The notes under the pieces were generated by a model. It was not told the origin of the DNA, did not search any database, and saw only the letters and a list, made by a program, of their open reading frames with translations. The position numbers were made by a program, and so were the translations under genes. Shown here piece by piece: positions 33,698-41,630 of a stretch of DNA of 64,000 nucleotides; the stretch's first letter is position 1; the number at the start of each line of letters is the position of its first letter. The stretch spans positions 248,001-312,000 of the forward strand of contig NZ_PXZL01000001.1 of NCBI RefSeq assembly GCF_003013405.1. The letters are read 5' to 3'. Source of the DNA: Brevibacillus formosus. GTDB taxonomy: Bacteria; Bacillota; Bacilli; Brevibacillales; Brevibacillaceae.

Positions 33698-34165
33698 CTA
33701 GTCTTGCAGCTCTACGCTCTCTGGCAACCAGACGTACGGGTTTTCACCACGATCACGCATGAGGTTGTACTTCACAGGCGTGAAGCCCATTTTCAACCAA
33801 AAATCGTCTGCACGACAGCGTGAGTTGGTTTTAATAGGAGCTCCAAAGCTCTTCGCATGGTTAACCAAAGCAGTTCCGTAATCTTTGCCGCGGTAGTCAG
33901 GCAGGACTTCGAGCTTCCACAGCTCGTAATAGTCTTGCGCAGGTTGGAAGTAACGGTCGTATTTCCCGTCAATTTTATAGAGGCTCATACGTGCTACCAG
34001 AAGATCGTTGTCATAAATACCGTAAAATGGAGATTCCGAATCGTTTTCCACGATGTTCGCCTCCAGGTCTTCCTTCATAGAAAGCTCCTCCAGGCCAAAT
34101 TCGCGAAACTTCTGGAATTCCTCCAGTGTCTTATAGTTGATTTGCAAACGTCTTACTTCAAACAT
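33698..34165 (-). CDS. ylbP: YlbP-like GNAT N-acetyltransferase
   Basis: 155 residues that follow B. subtilis YlbP closely: LQINYKTLEEFQKFREFGLEELSMKEDLEANIVENDSESPFYGIYDNDLLVARMSLYKIDGKYDRYF, then the acetyl-CoA loop LEVLPDYRGKDYGTALVNHAKSFG and FWLKMGFTPVKY. The substrate is unknown. Gene order ylbO-ylbP followed later by panE (ylbQ) and bshC matches B. subtilis, with the yng-like operon inserted. The start is ATG 34165. Confidence 0.85.
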   Translation of the reverse strand: MFEVRRLQINYKTLEEFQKFREFGLEELSMKEDLEANIVENDSESPFYGIYDNDLLVARMSLYKIDGKYDRYFQPAQDYYELWKLEVLPDYRGKDYGTALVNHAKSFGAPIKTNSRCRADDFWLKMGFTPVKYNLMRDRGENPYVWLPESVELQD

Positions 34166-34392
34166 GGTTAGCCACTCCTCTCACAGCTCTTTGCCTTGGC
34201 CACCTTTTGGCCCCGCCCTTTTATTATACACGATGATTGGCTTTTCCGAAGTGTTTTTCTTTTTTATATGGAGGGATTGTCAGGAAATGATTTCGCTTCC
34301 TTGGAAAAATTTAAAATTTCATCCTAGAACTATGATCATTCTCGTGGCAAAATAGAAAGTAGCATCACATGATACAAACCAGGCAAACAATT

Positions 34393-34406
34393 CGGAAGCG
34401 CTTACA
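34393..34406 (+). promoter_or_regulatory. cre-like site (CcpA operator)
   Basis: CGGAAGCGCTTACA matches the cre pattern (TGWAAGCGCTTWCA) except for the first bases. It lies 35-48 bp upstream of the biotin carboxylase start, where it could act as a roadblock or promoter-overlapping operator for carbon catabolite repression. A weak sigma-E-like -10 (GATACAAA near 34371) lies just upstream. Confidence 0.6.
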
Positions 34407-34441
34407 GTTGTAGTCGGTTTGTCAAAGAGGGGAGCGTTGCC

Positions 34442-35797
34442 ATGAACAAGGTATTAATCGCAAACCGTGGTGAAATTGCCAGACGAATTATCCGTACATG
34501 CAAGGCAAGAGGAGTGGCTACGGTTGCTGTCTATTCAGATGCAGACAAGGATCTGCCGTTTGTACGTGAAGCAGATGAGTCAGTCCATATTGGTCCACCG
34601 CCCGTTCCACACAGCTACCTGAACGTAGAGGCCATACTTGCAGCAGCGAAAAGCACCGGTGCCGACGCTATTCATCCAGGCTACGGTCTTTTGTCAGAAA
34701 ACGAAGCTTTTGCCCGCCGCGTTCTGGAGGAAGGTCTTCTATTCATTGGGCCTACCCCCGAGGTCATCGGTCAAATGGGTGACAAGCTGACTGCCCGCCG
34801 TATGATGGAGGCTGCGGGAGTGCCAGTCGTTCCAGGATGCGAACAGGCTATCGATTCTCCAGATGAAGCAGCTGTCATCGCGATGTCTATCGGATATCCC
34901 GTGATGCTCAAGGCAAGTGCTGGCGGCGGAGGCATCGGGATGCACATTTGCCGAGACGAGGCCGAGCTGCGTCAAGCCTATCAATCGGCAAAAGGCCGTG
35001 CAAAAGCGTATTTTGGAAACGATGCGATGTACATGGAGAAATACGTAGAACGTCCGCACCACATCGAAGTGCAGGTCGTCGCCGATCAGCATGGAAACGT
35101 CATCCACTTATTAGAACGGGAATGCTCCATACAGCGCAGACATCAAAAGGTGCTCGAGGAAAGCCCTTCGCCCTTTTTGGACACAGCAACGAGAGAACTT
35201 TTGTGCGATGCAGCGGTTACAGCAGCGAAAGCAGTGGGCTACTCGGGTGTAGGAACGGTTGAATTTATCGTAGATGAGCAGAAAAACTTTTACTTCTTGG
35301 AAATGAATACACGCTTGCAAGTAGAGCATCCTGTGACGGAAGAAATGACGGGCATTGACCTCGTGTCGCTCCAACTGGACATTGCCGATAATCACCCGCT
35401 TTCAATCAAGCAAGAGGACGTCAAGGCTCTGCGTCACGCGATTGAGCTGCGTGTCTATGCGGAAGACCCTGTCACCTTCCTGCCATCGCCAGGGACGATT
35501 ACGTTGTACCAGCCACCTGCGTTCGAAGATGTACGAATTGACGATGGGGTAGAGACAGGTACACAAGTGACTCCTTTTTACGACCCGATGATTGCAAAGG
35601 TCATTGTCTCTGGAGCGACAAGAGAAGAGGCTGTGCAACAGGCACAGAAGGCTATAGATCATTTTCTGATTACTGGCATTAAAACGAACATTCCGTTTTT
35701 GCAAGAAGTATTACAGGATGAACAATTCCGAGCAGGTAACTATACGACATGGTTCGTTACTGAGCGGGGAGCAGCGTCAAGCACGGAAAAACGCTGA
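34442..35797 (+). CDS. yngH: biotin carboxylase subunit (YngH-like)
   Basis: 451 residues, the full biotin carboxylase length. It carboxylates carrier-bound biotin with ATP and bicarbonate. Motifs: NRGEIARRIIRTCKARGVATVAVYSDAD, HPGYGLLSENEAFA, the ATP-grasp glycine loop KASAGGGGIGMH, HHIEVQVVADQHGNVIHLLERECSIQRRHQKVLEESPSP and EMNTRLQVEHPVTEEMTG with the catalytic Glu and Arg. It sits first in an operon with a separate carrier, HMG-CoA lyase, hydratase and carboxyltransferase. It is therefore most likely part of a 3-methylcrotonyl-CoA carboxylase, not the fatty-acid AccC. The operon is probably CcpA-repressed and, in B. subtilis, mother-cell expressed. Confidence 0.88.
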   Translation: MNKVLIANRGEIARRIIRTCKARGVATVAVYSDADKDLPFVREADESVHIGPPPVPHSYLNVEAILAAAKSTGADAIHPGYGLLSENEAFARRVLEEGLLFIGPTPEVIGQMGDKLTARRMMEAAGVPVVPGCEQAIDSPDEAAVIAMSIGYPVMLKASAGGGGIGMHICRDEAELRQAYQSAKGRAKAYFGNDAMYMEKYVERPHHIEVQVVADQHGNVIHLLERECSIQRRHQKVLEESPSPFLDTATRELLCDAAVTAAKAVGYSGVGTVEFIVDEQKNFYFLEMNTRLQVEHPVTEEMTGIDLVSLQLDIADNHPLSIKQEDVKALRHAIELRVYAEDPVTFLPSPGTITLYQPPAFEDVRIDDGVETGTQVTPFYDPMIAKVIVSGATREEAVQQAQKAIDHFLITGIKTNIPFLQEVLQDEQFRAGNYTTWFVTERGAASSTEKR

Positions 35798-35833
35798 GCT
35801 AACTAAAATGATATGTAAGGGAGAGACCCATCC

Positions 35834-36046
35834 ATGAAACAAGTAGCAGCCAATATGGCAGGAACTGTTATTAATGTCCTGGTGCAGCCGGGTGACGAGA
35901 TCAATGAAGGACAAGACGTTCTTGTTCTGGAATCGATGAAAATGGAAGTTCCTGTACAGGCTCAAGCCTCAGGCAAGGTTGTAGAAGTAAAAGCGAATAT
36001 TGGCGATTTTGTCAACGATGGCGATATCATTGTCGTTTTGGAATAG
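35834..36046 (+). CDS. yngHB: biotin carboxyl carrier (YngHB-like)
   Basis: 70 residues that are nothing but a biotinyl domain: MAGTVINVLVQPGDEINEGQDVLVLESMKMEVPVQ with the biotin Lys in ESMKMEV, and KANIGDFVNDGDIIVVLE. It carries CO2 between YngH and YngE. The ribosome binding site AAGGGAGAGA precedes ATG 35834. It is 36 nt after the biotin carboxylase gene. Confidence 0.9.
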   Translation: MKQVAANMAGTVINVLVQPGDEINEGQDVLVLESMKMEVPVQAQASGKVVEVKANIGDFVNDGDIIVVLE

Positions 36047-36097
36047 GATTAGAATGCTTCTAAACTGAGCGACCGCTAGGCGAGGGGGTGACTTGTT

Positions 36098-36997
36098 GTG
36101 CGTGTGCAAATCGTGGAGGTCGGTCCTCGTGACGGGCTGCAAAATGAGAGCGCAATCGTTCCGGCAGCAGCAAAAATCGTGTTGATTCATAAGCTGATGG
36201 CAGCAGGCTTGAAGCGGATTGAAGCAAGTTCGTTTGTAAATCCGAAATGGATACCGCAATTGGCGGATGCAGATGAGGTTTTGCAGGGAATCAATCGCAG
36301 CCAAGAGGTAACGCTTAGCGCATTGGTTCCAAATGTTCGCGGTCTGGAGCGGGCGCGCCAATGCGGACTGAATGAAATTGCCCTGTTCATGTCTGCCTCT
36401 GAAACCCATAATCAAAAAAACATCAATAAACGGATAGAAGACACGTATCCGATTCTGCGGGAGGTTGCCCAGGAAGCGCTGGCTCTCGGAATGAAAGTTC
36501 GCGGATATGTCTCAACGGTATTCGGTTGTCCGTACGAGGGAAACGTTCCGCTGGACAATAGCCGCAGGGTGACAGAGTCTCTGCTGGAAATGGGAGTGTA
36601 CGAGATTTCTCTCGGGGATACGATAGGGGTTGCAACACCGAAGCAGGTACATGAGGTTTTTGGAGAACTTGTGAAAGATGTTACGAACGAGCGCTTAGCC
36701 GCCCATTTTCATGATACAAGAGGAACTGGTTTGGCGAACGTAGCAGCAGCGCTAGAGGAAGGAATCCGAATCTTTGACAGCTCAATCGGCGGACTTGGCG
36801 GATGCCCGTATGCCCCAGGAGCTGCGGGCAACATTTCGACTGAAGATTTGGTCTACATGCTGCATGGAATGGACTATGAAACGGGCATCGATCTCGAGAA
36901 GTTGATTGAGGCTGGTGCGTATATTGGGCAGCAGTTGGGTAAAGAGCTCCCCTCAAAAGTGCTGCGGGCATCGCTCGCAAGCAAACCAGCGGGATGA
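36098..36997 (+). CDS. yngG: hydroxymethylglutaryl-CoA lyase (YngG-like)
   Basis: 299 residues, a TIM-barrel DRE-metallolyase. It cleaves HMG-CoA to acetoacetate and acetyl-CoA. The signature VEVGPRDGLQNE holds the catalytic Arg and Asp, HFHDTRGTGLANV holds the metal His pair, and GGLGGCPYAPGAAGN carries the active-site Cys loop. The GTG at 36098 is chosen because GAGGGGGTG lies 7 nt upstream. It is third in the operon and completes the leucine-degradation path after the carboxylase and hydratase. Confidence 0.92.
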   Translation: MRVQIVEVGPRDGLQNESAIVPAAAKIVLIHKLMAAGLKRIEASSFVNPKWIPQLADADEVLQGINRSQEVTLSALVPNVRGLERARQCGLNEIALFMSASETHNQKNINKRIEDTYPILREVAQEALALGMKVRGYVSTVFGCPYEGNVPLDNSRRVTESLLEMGVYEISLGDTIGVATPKQVHEVFGELVKDVTNERLAAHFHDTRGTGLANVAAALEEGIRIFDSSIGGLGGCPYAPGAAGNISTEDLVYMLHGMDYETGIDLEKLIEAGAYIGQQLGKELPSKVLRASLASKPAG

Positions 36998-37035
36998 TCT
37001 GTATTTTCCACACATTCGCAAAGAGGGGATAGAAG

Positions 37036-37809
37036 ATGACGGTTAGCCTGCAAAGAGAGGGCGCAATCGGCGTACTAACGCTGCAACGGCCAGAAGTTTT
37101 TAACTGCCTCAACCTTGAAACGCTCGTGACACTACGCGGCTTGATTAGTGAAATCAGCCATGATCGTGACATCCGGACGGTCATTGTGACAGGGGCTGGC
37201 GACAAGGCGTTTTGTTCTGGGGCGGATTTAAGAGAGCGGCGCTCCATGTCACCACAACAGGTCGATGTCTATATCCAAACGATTCGAGATACGTTCACAG
37301 AGCTGGAAAAGCTACCGAAACCTGTCATCGCGGCGATTAACGGGCTGGCACTGGGGGGCGGTACAGAATTGGCGCTGGCGTGCGATTTGCGGATCATGAG
37401 TGAACAGGCCCAGATGGGTTTGACGGAGACATCGCTGGGGATCATCCCTGGTGCTGGCGGAACACAGCGTTTACCTCGACTGGTTGGAAAAGGCGTCGCC
37501 AAGGAACTGATTTTTACGGCAAGGCGTGTTTTTCCGGAGGAGGCACTGTCCATCGGGTTGGTCAATCGGATTGTTCCCGCTGATCAACTCATGGCGACAG
37601 CCATTTCTTTGGCCGAGCAAATTTCAGCGAATGCTCCACTTGCTCTAGCCCAAGCCAAGTTTGCCATCGATTGTGGAGTGGAGGTCGAGCTAGCTAGCGG
37701 ACTTCAGATTGAAAGCAACGCGTACAAGCTGCTCGTCCCGACGAAAGACCGCTTAGAAGGACTCGCAGCCTTTCAAGAAAAACGAAAACCGATATACCGC
37801 GGAGAGTGA
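37036..37809 (+). CDS. yngF: methylglutaconyl-CoA hydratase-like crotonase (YngF-like)
   Basis: 257 residues. The crotonase motifs DKAFCSGADLRERRSM and INGLALGGGTELALACDLRIMSE form the oxyanion hole. The catalytic Glu positions are present (MGLTETSLGIIPGAGGTQRLPRLVG), unlike the crotonase at 32090. By operon context it hydrates 3-methylglutaconyl-CoA to HMG-CoA. The ATG at 37036 follows AGAGGGGAT. Confidence 0.88.
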   Translation: MTVSLQREGAIGVLTLQRPEVFNCLNLETLVTLRGLISEISHDRDIRTVIVTGAGDKAFCSGADLRERRSMSPQQVDVYIQTIRDTFTELEKLPKPVIAAINGLALGGGTELALACDLRIMSEQAQMGLTETSLGIIPGAGGTQRLPRLVGKGVAKELIFTARRVFPEEALSIGLVNRIVPADQLMATAISLAEQISANAPLALAQAKFAIDCGVEVELASGLQIESNAYKLLVPTKDRLEGLAAFQEKRKPIYRGE

Positions 37810-37826
37810 CGAGGGGGATTACGCTG

Positions 37827-39365
37827 ATGACCAAACATTTGGAAGACACATTGCACGAAAAAATCGCCAAAGTAGTGCAAGGGGGCGATGCCAAGTATCA
37901 TGACAAACTCAAGGAGCAAAACAAGCTGTTCGTCCGCGATCGCCTCAAGCTATTGTTCGATGATGAGTTCATGGTCGAGGATGGGCTGTTCGCGAATGTC
38001 ATGGCAGGTGATCTGCCGGCGGATGGAGTTGTCACCGCAATCGGCAAGGTAAATGGTCAAACTGTCTGCGTGATGGCCAATGATTCGACAGTGAAAGCTG
38101 GGTCTTGGGGATCGCGGACCGTCGAAAAAATTATTCGCATTCAAGAAACAGCTGAAAAAATGCGTGTTCCTCTTCTCTATCTCGTCGATTCAGCAGGAGC
38201 GCGTATCACTGACCAATTGGAGATGTTCCCAGGCCGACGGGGTGCTGGACGAATCTTTTACAACCAAGTGAAACTTTCCGGCAAAATTCCACAAGTGTGC
38301 ATTTTGTTTGGACCTTCTGCTGCTGGTGGCGCTTATATCCCAGCTTTTTGTGACATTGTCATCATGGTCGACAAAAACGCCAGCATGTACTTGGGCTCCC
38401 CGCGTATGGCAGAAATGGTGATTGGAGAAAAAGTGAGCTTGGAGGAGTTGGGCGGTGCACGCATGCATTGCTCCGTAAGCGGATGCGGCGACGTACTGGC
38501 TGCCAATGAAGAAGAAGCGATTCAAGCAGCGCGCAGCTATCTGCGTTTCTTCCCAGCGAACTATACGTTGACGCCACCGACTGCACTGGCAAAAGCCCCT
38601 GTGTCTACAGCGAAAGAAATCACCAGCATCGTGCCGGAGAATCAAAATGCAGCTTTCAATATGCATGATGTGATTACAGCATTGGTCGACGAGGGTTCGT
38701 TCTTTGAAATTAAAAAGTTATTTGCCCAAGAACTGATTACCGGTTTGGCACGTCTGGATGGCAAGCCTGTCGGAATCATTGCCAACCAGCCGCGCGTGAA
38801 GGGAGGAGTCTTGTTTGTCGATTCGGCTGACAAGGCGGCTCGATTCATCACGCTGTGCGATGCGTTTTCCATTCCACTGTTGTTCTTGGCTGATGTTCCT
38901 GGCTTTATGATTGGGACAGCCGTAGAGCGGGCAGGCATTATCAGACACGGGGCAAAAATGATCTCCGCCATGGCGGAAGCCACGGTACCAAAAATATCCG
39001 TCATTGTACGCAAAGCGTATGGTGCTGGCTTGTATGCAATGGCCAGCTCGGCATTTGAACCTGATGCTTGCCTCGCGCTGCCCGGTGCCCAAATCGCCGT
39101 GATGGGACCAGAAGCAGCAGTTAATGCCGTCTACAGTAACAAAATACAGGCGATTGAGGACCCGGCAGAGCGCCAAGCATTTATTCAGGAAAAACGCAGA
39201 GAATATCAGGAAGACATCGATCTGTACTTGCTGGCATCGAACTTGATTGTAGATGCTGTTGTGCCTCCAAGCGAACTGAGACGCGAATTAATCCAGCGCT
39301 ACGAGGTTTACAAGGAAAAGCGTCACGTTTTTTCGGACAGAAAGCATGCTGTTTATCCCGTATAA
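37827..39365 (+). CDS. yngE: acyl-CoA carboxylase carboxyltransferase (YngE-like)
   Basis: 512 residues with both carboxyltransferase halves. The N half has YLVDSAGARITDQLEMFPGRRGAGRIFYNQVKLSG and the FGPSAAGGAYIPAFCD oxyanion loop. The C half has GIIANQPRVKGGVLFVDSADKAARFI and LLFLADVPGFMIGTAVERAGIIRHGAKM. The family resemblance and neighbours point to 3-methylcrotonyl-CoA carboxylase beta, partner of YngH and YngHB. ATG 37827 has GAGGGGG 9 nt upstream, and the frame from 37806 is unnecessary. It is last in the operon, followed by a terminator. Confidence 0.9.
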   Translation: MTKHLEDTLHEKIAKVVQGGDAKYHDKLKEQNKLFVRDRLKLLFDDEFMVEDGLFANVMAGDLPADGVVTAIGKVNGQTVCVMANDSTVKAGSWGSRTVEKIIRIQETAEKMRVPLLYLVDSAGARITDQLEMFPGRRGAGRIFYNQVKLSGKIPQVCILFGPSAAGGAYIPAFCDIVIMVDKNASMYLGSPRMAEMVIGEKVSLEELGGARMHCSVSGCGDVLAANEEEAIQAARSYLRFFPANYTLTPPTALAKAPVSTAKEITSIVPENQNAAFNMHDVITALVDEGSFFEIKKLFAQELITGLARLDGKPVGIIANQPRVKGGVLFVDSADKAARFITLCDAFSIPLLFLADVPGFMIGTAVERAGIIRHGAKMISAMAEATVPKISVIVRKAYGAGLYAMASSAFEPDACLALPGAQIAVMGPEAAVNAVYSNKIQAIEDPAERQAFIQEKRREYQEDIDLYLLASNLIVDAVVPPSELRRELIQRYEVYKEKRHVFSDRKHAVYPV

Positions 39366-39375
39366 ATCGTGGGTC

Positions 39376-39410
39376 AGGCTGTCGTCAAAGGGCGACAGCC
39401 TATTTTTTTA
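39376..39410 (+). terminator. terminator of the yng-like operon
   Basis: AGGCTGTCG (39376-39384) and CGACAGCCT (39393-39401) form a perfect 9-bp stem, followed by a T-run. Confidence 0.85.
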
Positions 39411-39536
39411 CAAAAAAATGTGAGAGGGTCTAGGAATATTTCGATAATTGCGATCTTTTTTTGTGGCAATCAATTGAACAATCCCGAAAACTCTGTTATT
39501 CTTGAAAAATAAGCATTGATTAATGTGGGTGAACAA

Positions 39537-40502
39537 ATGCTGCTAGAACCAATGACGAGTCAGGTGGTAGTCATAGGTGGCGGGTCTGTCGGGCTGCTGT
39601 ATGCAGCAAGGCTCGCACTTGCTGGACAACCTGTCACGATTGTTACACGCAGTTCACTCCAGGCGAATCAGCTAAATGAACGCGGGCTCAGCTTTCAAAA
39701 GCTGAATGGCGAGTCAGTCACTGTTCCCGTCTCCGCCAGCCCCATTGAAGAAGGATTGCCTGAAGGGAATCTGTATCTGTTAACTGTTAAGCAGCCAGAT
39801 TTGCATAGCGTGCTTCCAGCTTTACAAGGGTTAGACTTTAAGGCAAGAGTGATCGCTTTGCAAAATGGCATGGGTCATTACGAATTGCTTCGAACCGTTT
39901 TAACGGAGACACAGTGCTTCTTTGCGATTAATACGGAAGGAGCAAGGAGATTGTCGCCTAGAGAAGTCGTGCATACCGGTACTGGTACATTGCGCGTAGG
40001 CTCTTGGGAGACTTCTGATTGCAATGATCCACTGATTCGCACATTTGTAGAGTGGGCAATATCAACAGGCATGGAGGCTATCTATGAAAAGGCAATACAG
40101 CCCTTCGCTTGGCGAAAGCTCATCGCAAATGCGCTGATCAATCCGTTAACCGCGCTTTTTGAAATACCAAATGGTGCTCTCCTCGAAAACTCACATACGC
40201 AACAACTCATGCGTGCTTTATTTGTGGAAGCAGCTGCAGTGGCTGCGTCTGCCGGACAAAAAATCGAGGATGCAGACTTGCAGGAAATTGTCTCCATTTG
40301 CCGAAATACTTCCCGTAATCTTTCCTCCATGCTGCAGGATATAAAGAAGCGCAGACCTACGGAAGTGCAGTCTATCAACGGCTATCTCGTCCAAGCAGGA
40401 AAAAAGGCCGGGATTCCGACTCCGCTTCACGAAACCTTGCTTCGCGTTATCCTTCTTAAGTCAGACATGGGAATACGGAAGGAGGGAGGCGACAATAGAT
40501 GA
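39537..40502 (+). CDS. panE: 2-dehydropantoate 2-reductase
   Basis: 321 residues. It reduces ketopantoate to pantoate with NADPH in coenzyme A synthesis. The nucleotide loop VVVIGGGSVGLLYAARLA, ALQNGMGHYELL (with the conserved Asn), and AWRKLIANALINPLTALFEIPNG with the catalytic Lys and Asn are clear. ATG 39537 is preferred (GGGTGA 6 nt upstream) over TTG 39516. It overlaps the DUF3397 gene by 4 bp (ATGA), so translation is coupled. B. subtilis panE (ylbQ) has the same neighbourhood. Confidence 0.88.
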   Translation: MLLEPMTSQVVVIGGGSVGLLYAARLALAGQPVTIVTRSSLQANQLNERGLSFQKLNGESVTVPVSASPIEEGLPEGNLYLLTVKQPDLHSVLPALQGLDFKARVIALQNGMGHYELLRTVLTETQCFFAINTEGARRLSPREVVHTGTGTLRVGSWETSDCNDPLIRTFVEWAISTGMEAIYEKAIQPFAWRKLIANALINPLTALFEIPNGALLENSHTQQLMRALFVEAAAVAASAGQKIEDADLQEIVSICRNTSRNLSSMLQDIKKRRPTEVQSINGYLVQAGKKAGIPTPLHETLLRVILLKSDMGIRKEGGDNR

Positions 40503-40897
40503 CCATTTTGGCGAATGTCTGGGCCTATTTGTGGGGGACGCTGACGGTTGTGCCGTTTCTTGGGTTTCCGCTCGTTTATTTCATCTTGTATGGAATGACG
40601 CGGAATAAGAAATTGGCAAGCCGCTTCGCGATAAATATCACGAATCTTTTGGTGATTCGCTCTGCCGTTTCCGCTTACGAACTGATCTGGCCCGAGGCAT
40701 TTTCCGCTTGGTGGTGGGTATTCTGTTTTTACCTGGTGGTAACCATACTCCTTGGGTGGGTACAGATGAAGTGGAAGGGGCGGCTCTCCCTTAAAAAGGT
40801 AGGATTTTCAGCCTGGCGATTGTCGTTTCTCTGGTTTGGAATCGTCTACATAGTGCTGTTTACGACCGGAATTATCAAAACGATGGGTGTCGTGTAA
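40499..40897 (+). CDS. DUF3397 membrane protein
   Basis: 132 residues with about four transmembrane helices (LWGTLTVVPFLGFPLVYFILYG, ITNLLVIRSAVSAYELI, WWWVFCFYLVVTILLGWV, FLWFGIVYIVLFTTGI). The size and place just before bshC match the DUF3397 family of Bacilli. Its role is unknown. It is translationally coupled to panE through an ATGA overlap. Confidence 0.75.
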   Translation: MTILANVWAYLWGTLTVVPFLGFPLVYFILYGMTRNKKLASRFAINITNLLVIRSAVSAYELIWPEAFSAWWWVFCFYLVVTILLGWVQMKWKGRLSLKKVGFSAWRLSFLWFGIVYIVLFTTGIIKTMGVV

Positions 40898-40949
40898 AGC
40901 ACTGTTGATACATATCGTATTTATTCCGATAAGAAAGAAGGTTGGAACT

Positions 40950-41507
40950 ATGCGACTTCCCATCGAGACCATCGGTCATAAGATTCGAATGATTCGGAAA
41001 GAACGCGGCTTTACCTTGGAAATTATGGCAGGCAAGACAGGGTTAAGCAAGGGGTTGCTGAGCCAAGTAGAGCGTGGTATTTCGCAGCCGTCGCTGGATT
41101 CGCTGTGGAAAATCACCAAAGCTCTGGAGTCACCCATCATTCATTTTTTCGAAGATATTGATCAAAAGCAGGTGCATGTGACTCGCTTGCAAAAACGCAG
41201 ACAACTGGTCTTTCCTGAATCGACGGGCACTTATTCGCTGCTCTCGATGGGAGGTAGCGCCAAGCTGGGGATGCTGGAAGTGCGACTGATGCCCGGAGAA
41301 ATGGCTGTCGACAAGTTCGTCCAGTCGGAGGGAGAAGAGTGCTTCACGGTCATCACCGGCAGTGTGACAGCGCGTTTCAACGATGAAGAGCATGTGTTGG
41401 AAGCGGGAGACAGTATTTCATTTGACAGCAGCAAAACACACTCAATCGAAAATACAGGAGAAACGGAAGCTTTGTTAATCTGGTCCGTCACCCCTCCGCA
41501 ATTTTAA
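40950..41507 (+). CDS. XRE-type HTH regulator with C-terminal cupin
   Basis: 185 residues. An N-terminal HTH_3 domain (IGHKIRMIRKERGFTLEIMAGKTGLSKGLLSQVERGISQPSLDSLWKITKAL, residues about 7-60) is followed by a cupin (about 105-180, with VRLMPGEMAVDKFVQSEGEECFTVITGSVTARFNDEEHVLEAGDSISFDSSKTHSIENTG). The fold is shared by PuuR-like regulators of amine or amino-acid metabolism. The ligand and targets are unknown. The start is ATG 40950 with AAGAAGG upstream. It is 52 nt after the DUF3397 gene and ends at its own terminator. Confidence 0.8.
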   Translation: MRLPIETIGHKIRMIRKERGFTLEIMAGKTGLSKGLLSQVERGISQPSLDSLWKITKALESPIIHFFEDIDQKQVHVTRLQKRRQLVFPESTGTYSLLSMGGSAKLGMLEVRLMPGEMAVDKFVQSEGEECFTVITGSVTARFNDEEHVLEAGDSISFDSSKTHSIENTGETEALLIWSVTPPQF

Positions 41508-41538
41508 TGCGAGCGCGAACGAGCCTGTATTACACTTT

Positions 41539-41573
41539 GACAACCCATTAAAGTGGGTTGTCTTGTTTTTTGT
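41539..41573 (+). terminator. intrinsic terminator
   Basis: GACAACCCA (41539-41547) pairs perfectly with TGGGTTGTC (41554-41562), then CTTGTTTTTT. It ends the panE-DUF3397-cupin regulator unit. Confidence 0.85.
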
Positions 41574-41585
41574 GGCTGTGGAGCA

Positions 41586-41594
41586 TGGTATAAT
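41586..41594 (+). promoter_or_regulatory. extended -10 promoter of bshC
   Basis: TGGTATAAT fits the extended -10 consensus (TGnTATAAT). No good -35 box lies at standard spacing. The start codon is about 37 nt downstream. Confidence 0.55.
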
Positions 41595-41630
41595 TTTGGT
41601 TGACCATGGCCCTAAGAAAGGTGAGCTAGC

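Noticed and set aside
32090-39365. Mobile or horizontally acquired island for the carboxylase operon
   Set aside because: No integrase, IS or tRNA boundary, and codon use and ribosome binding sites look like those of neighbours. The insertion relative to B. subtilis gene order is normal synteny drift.
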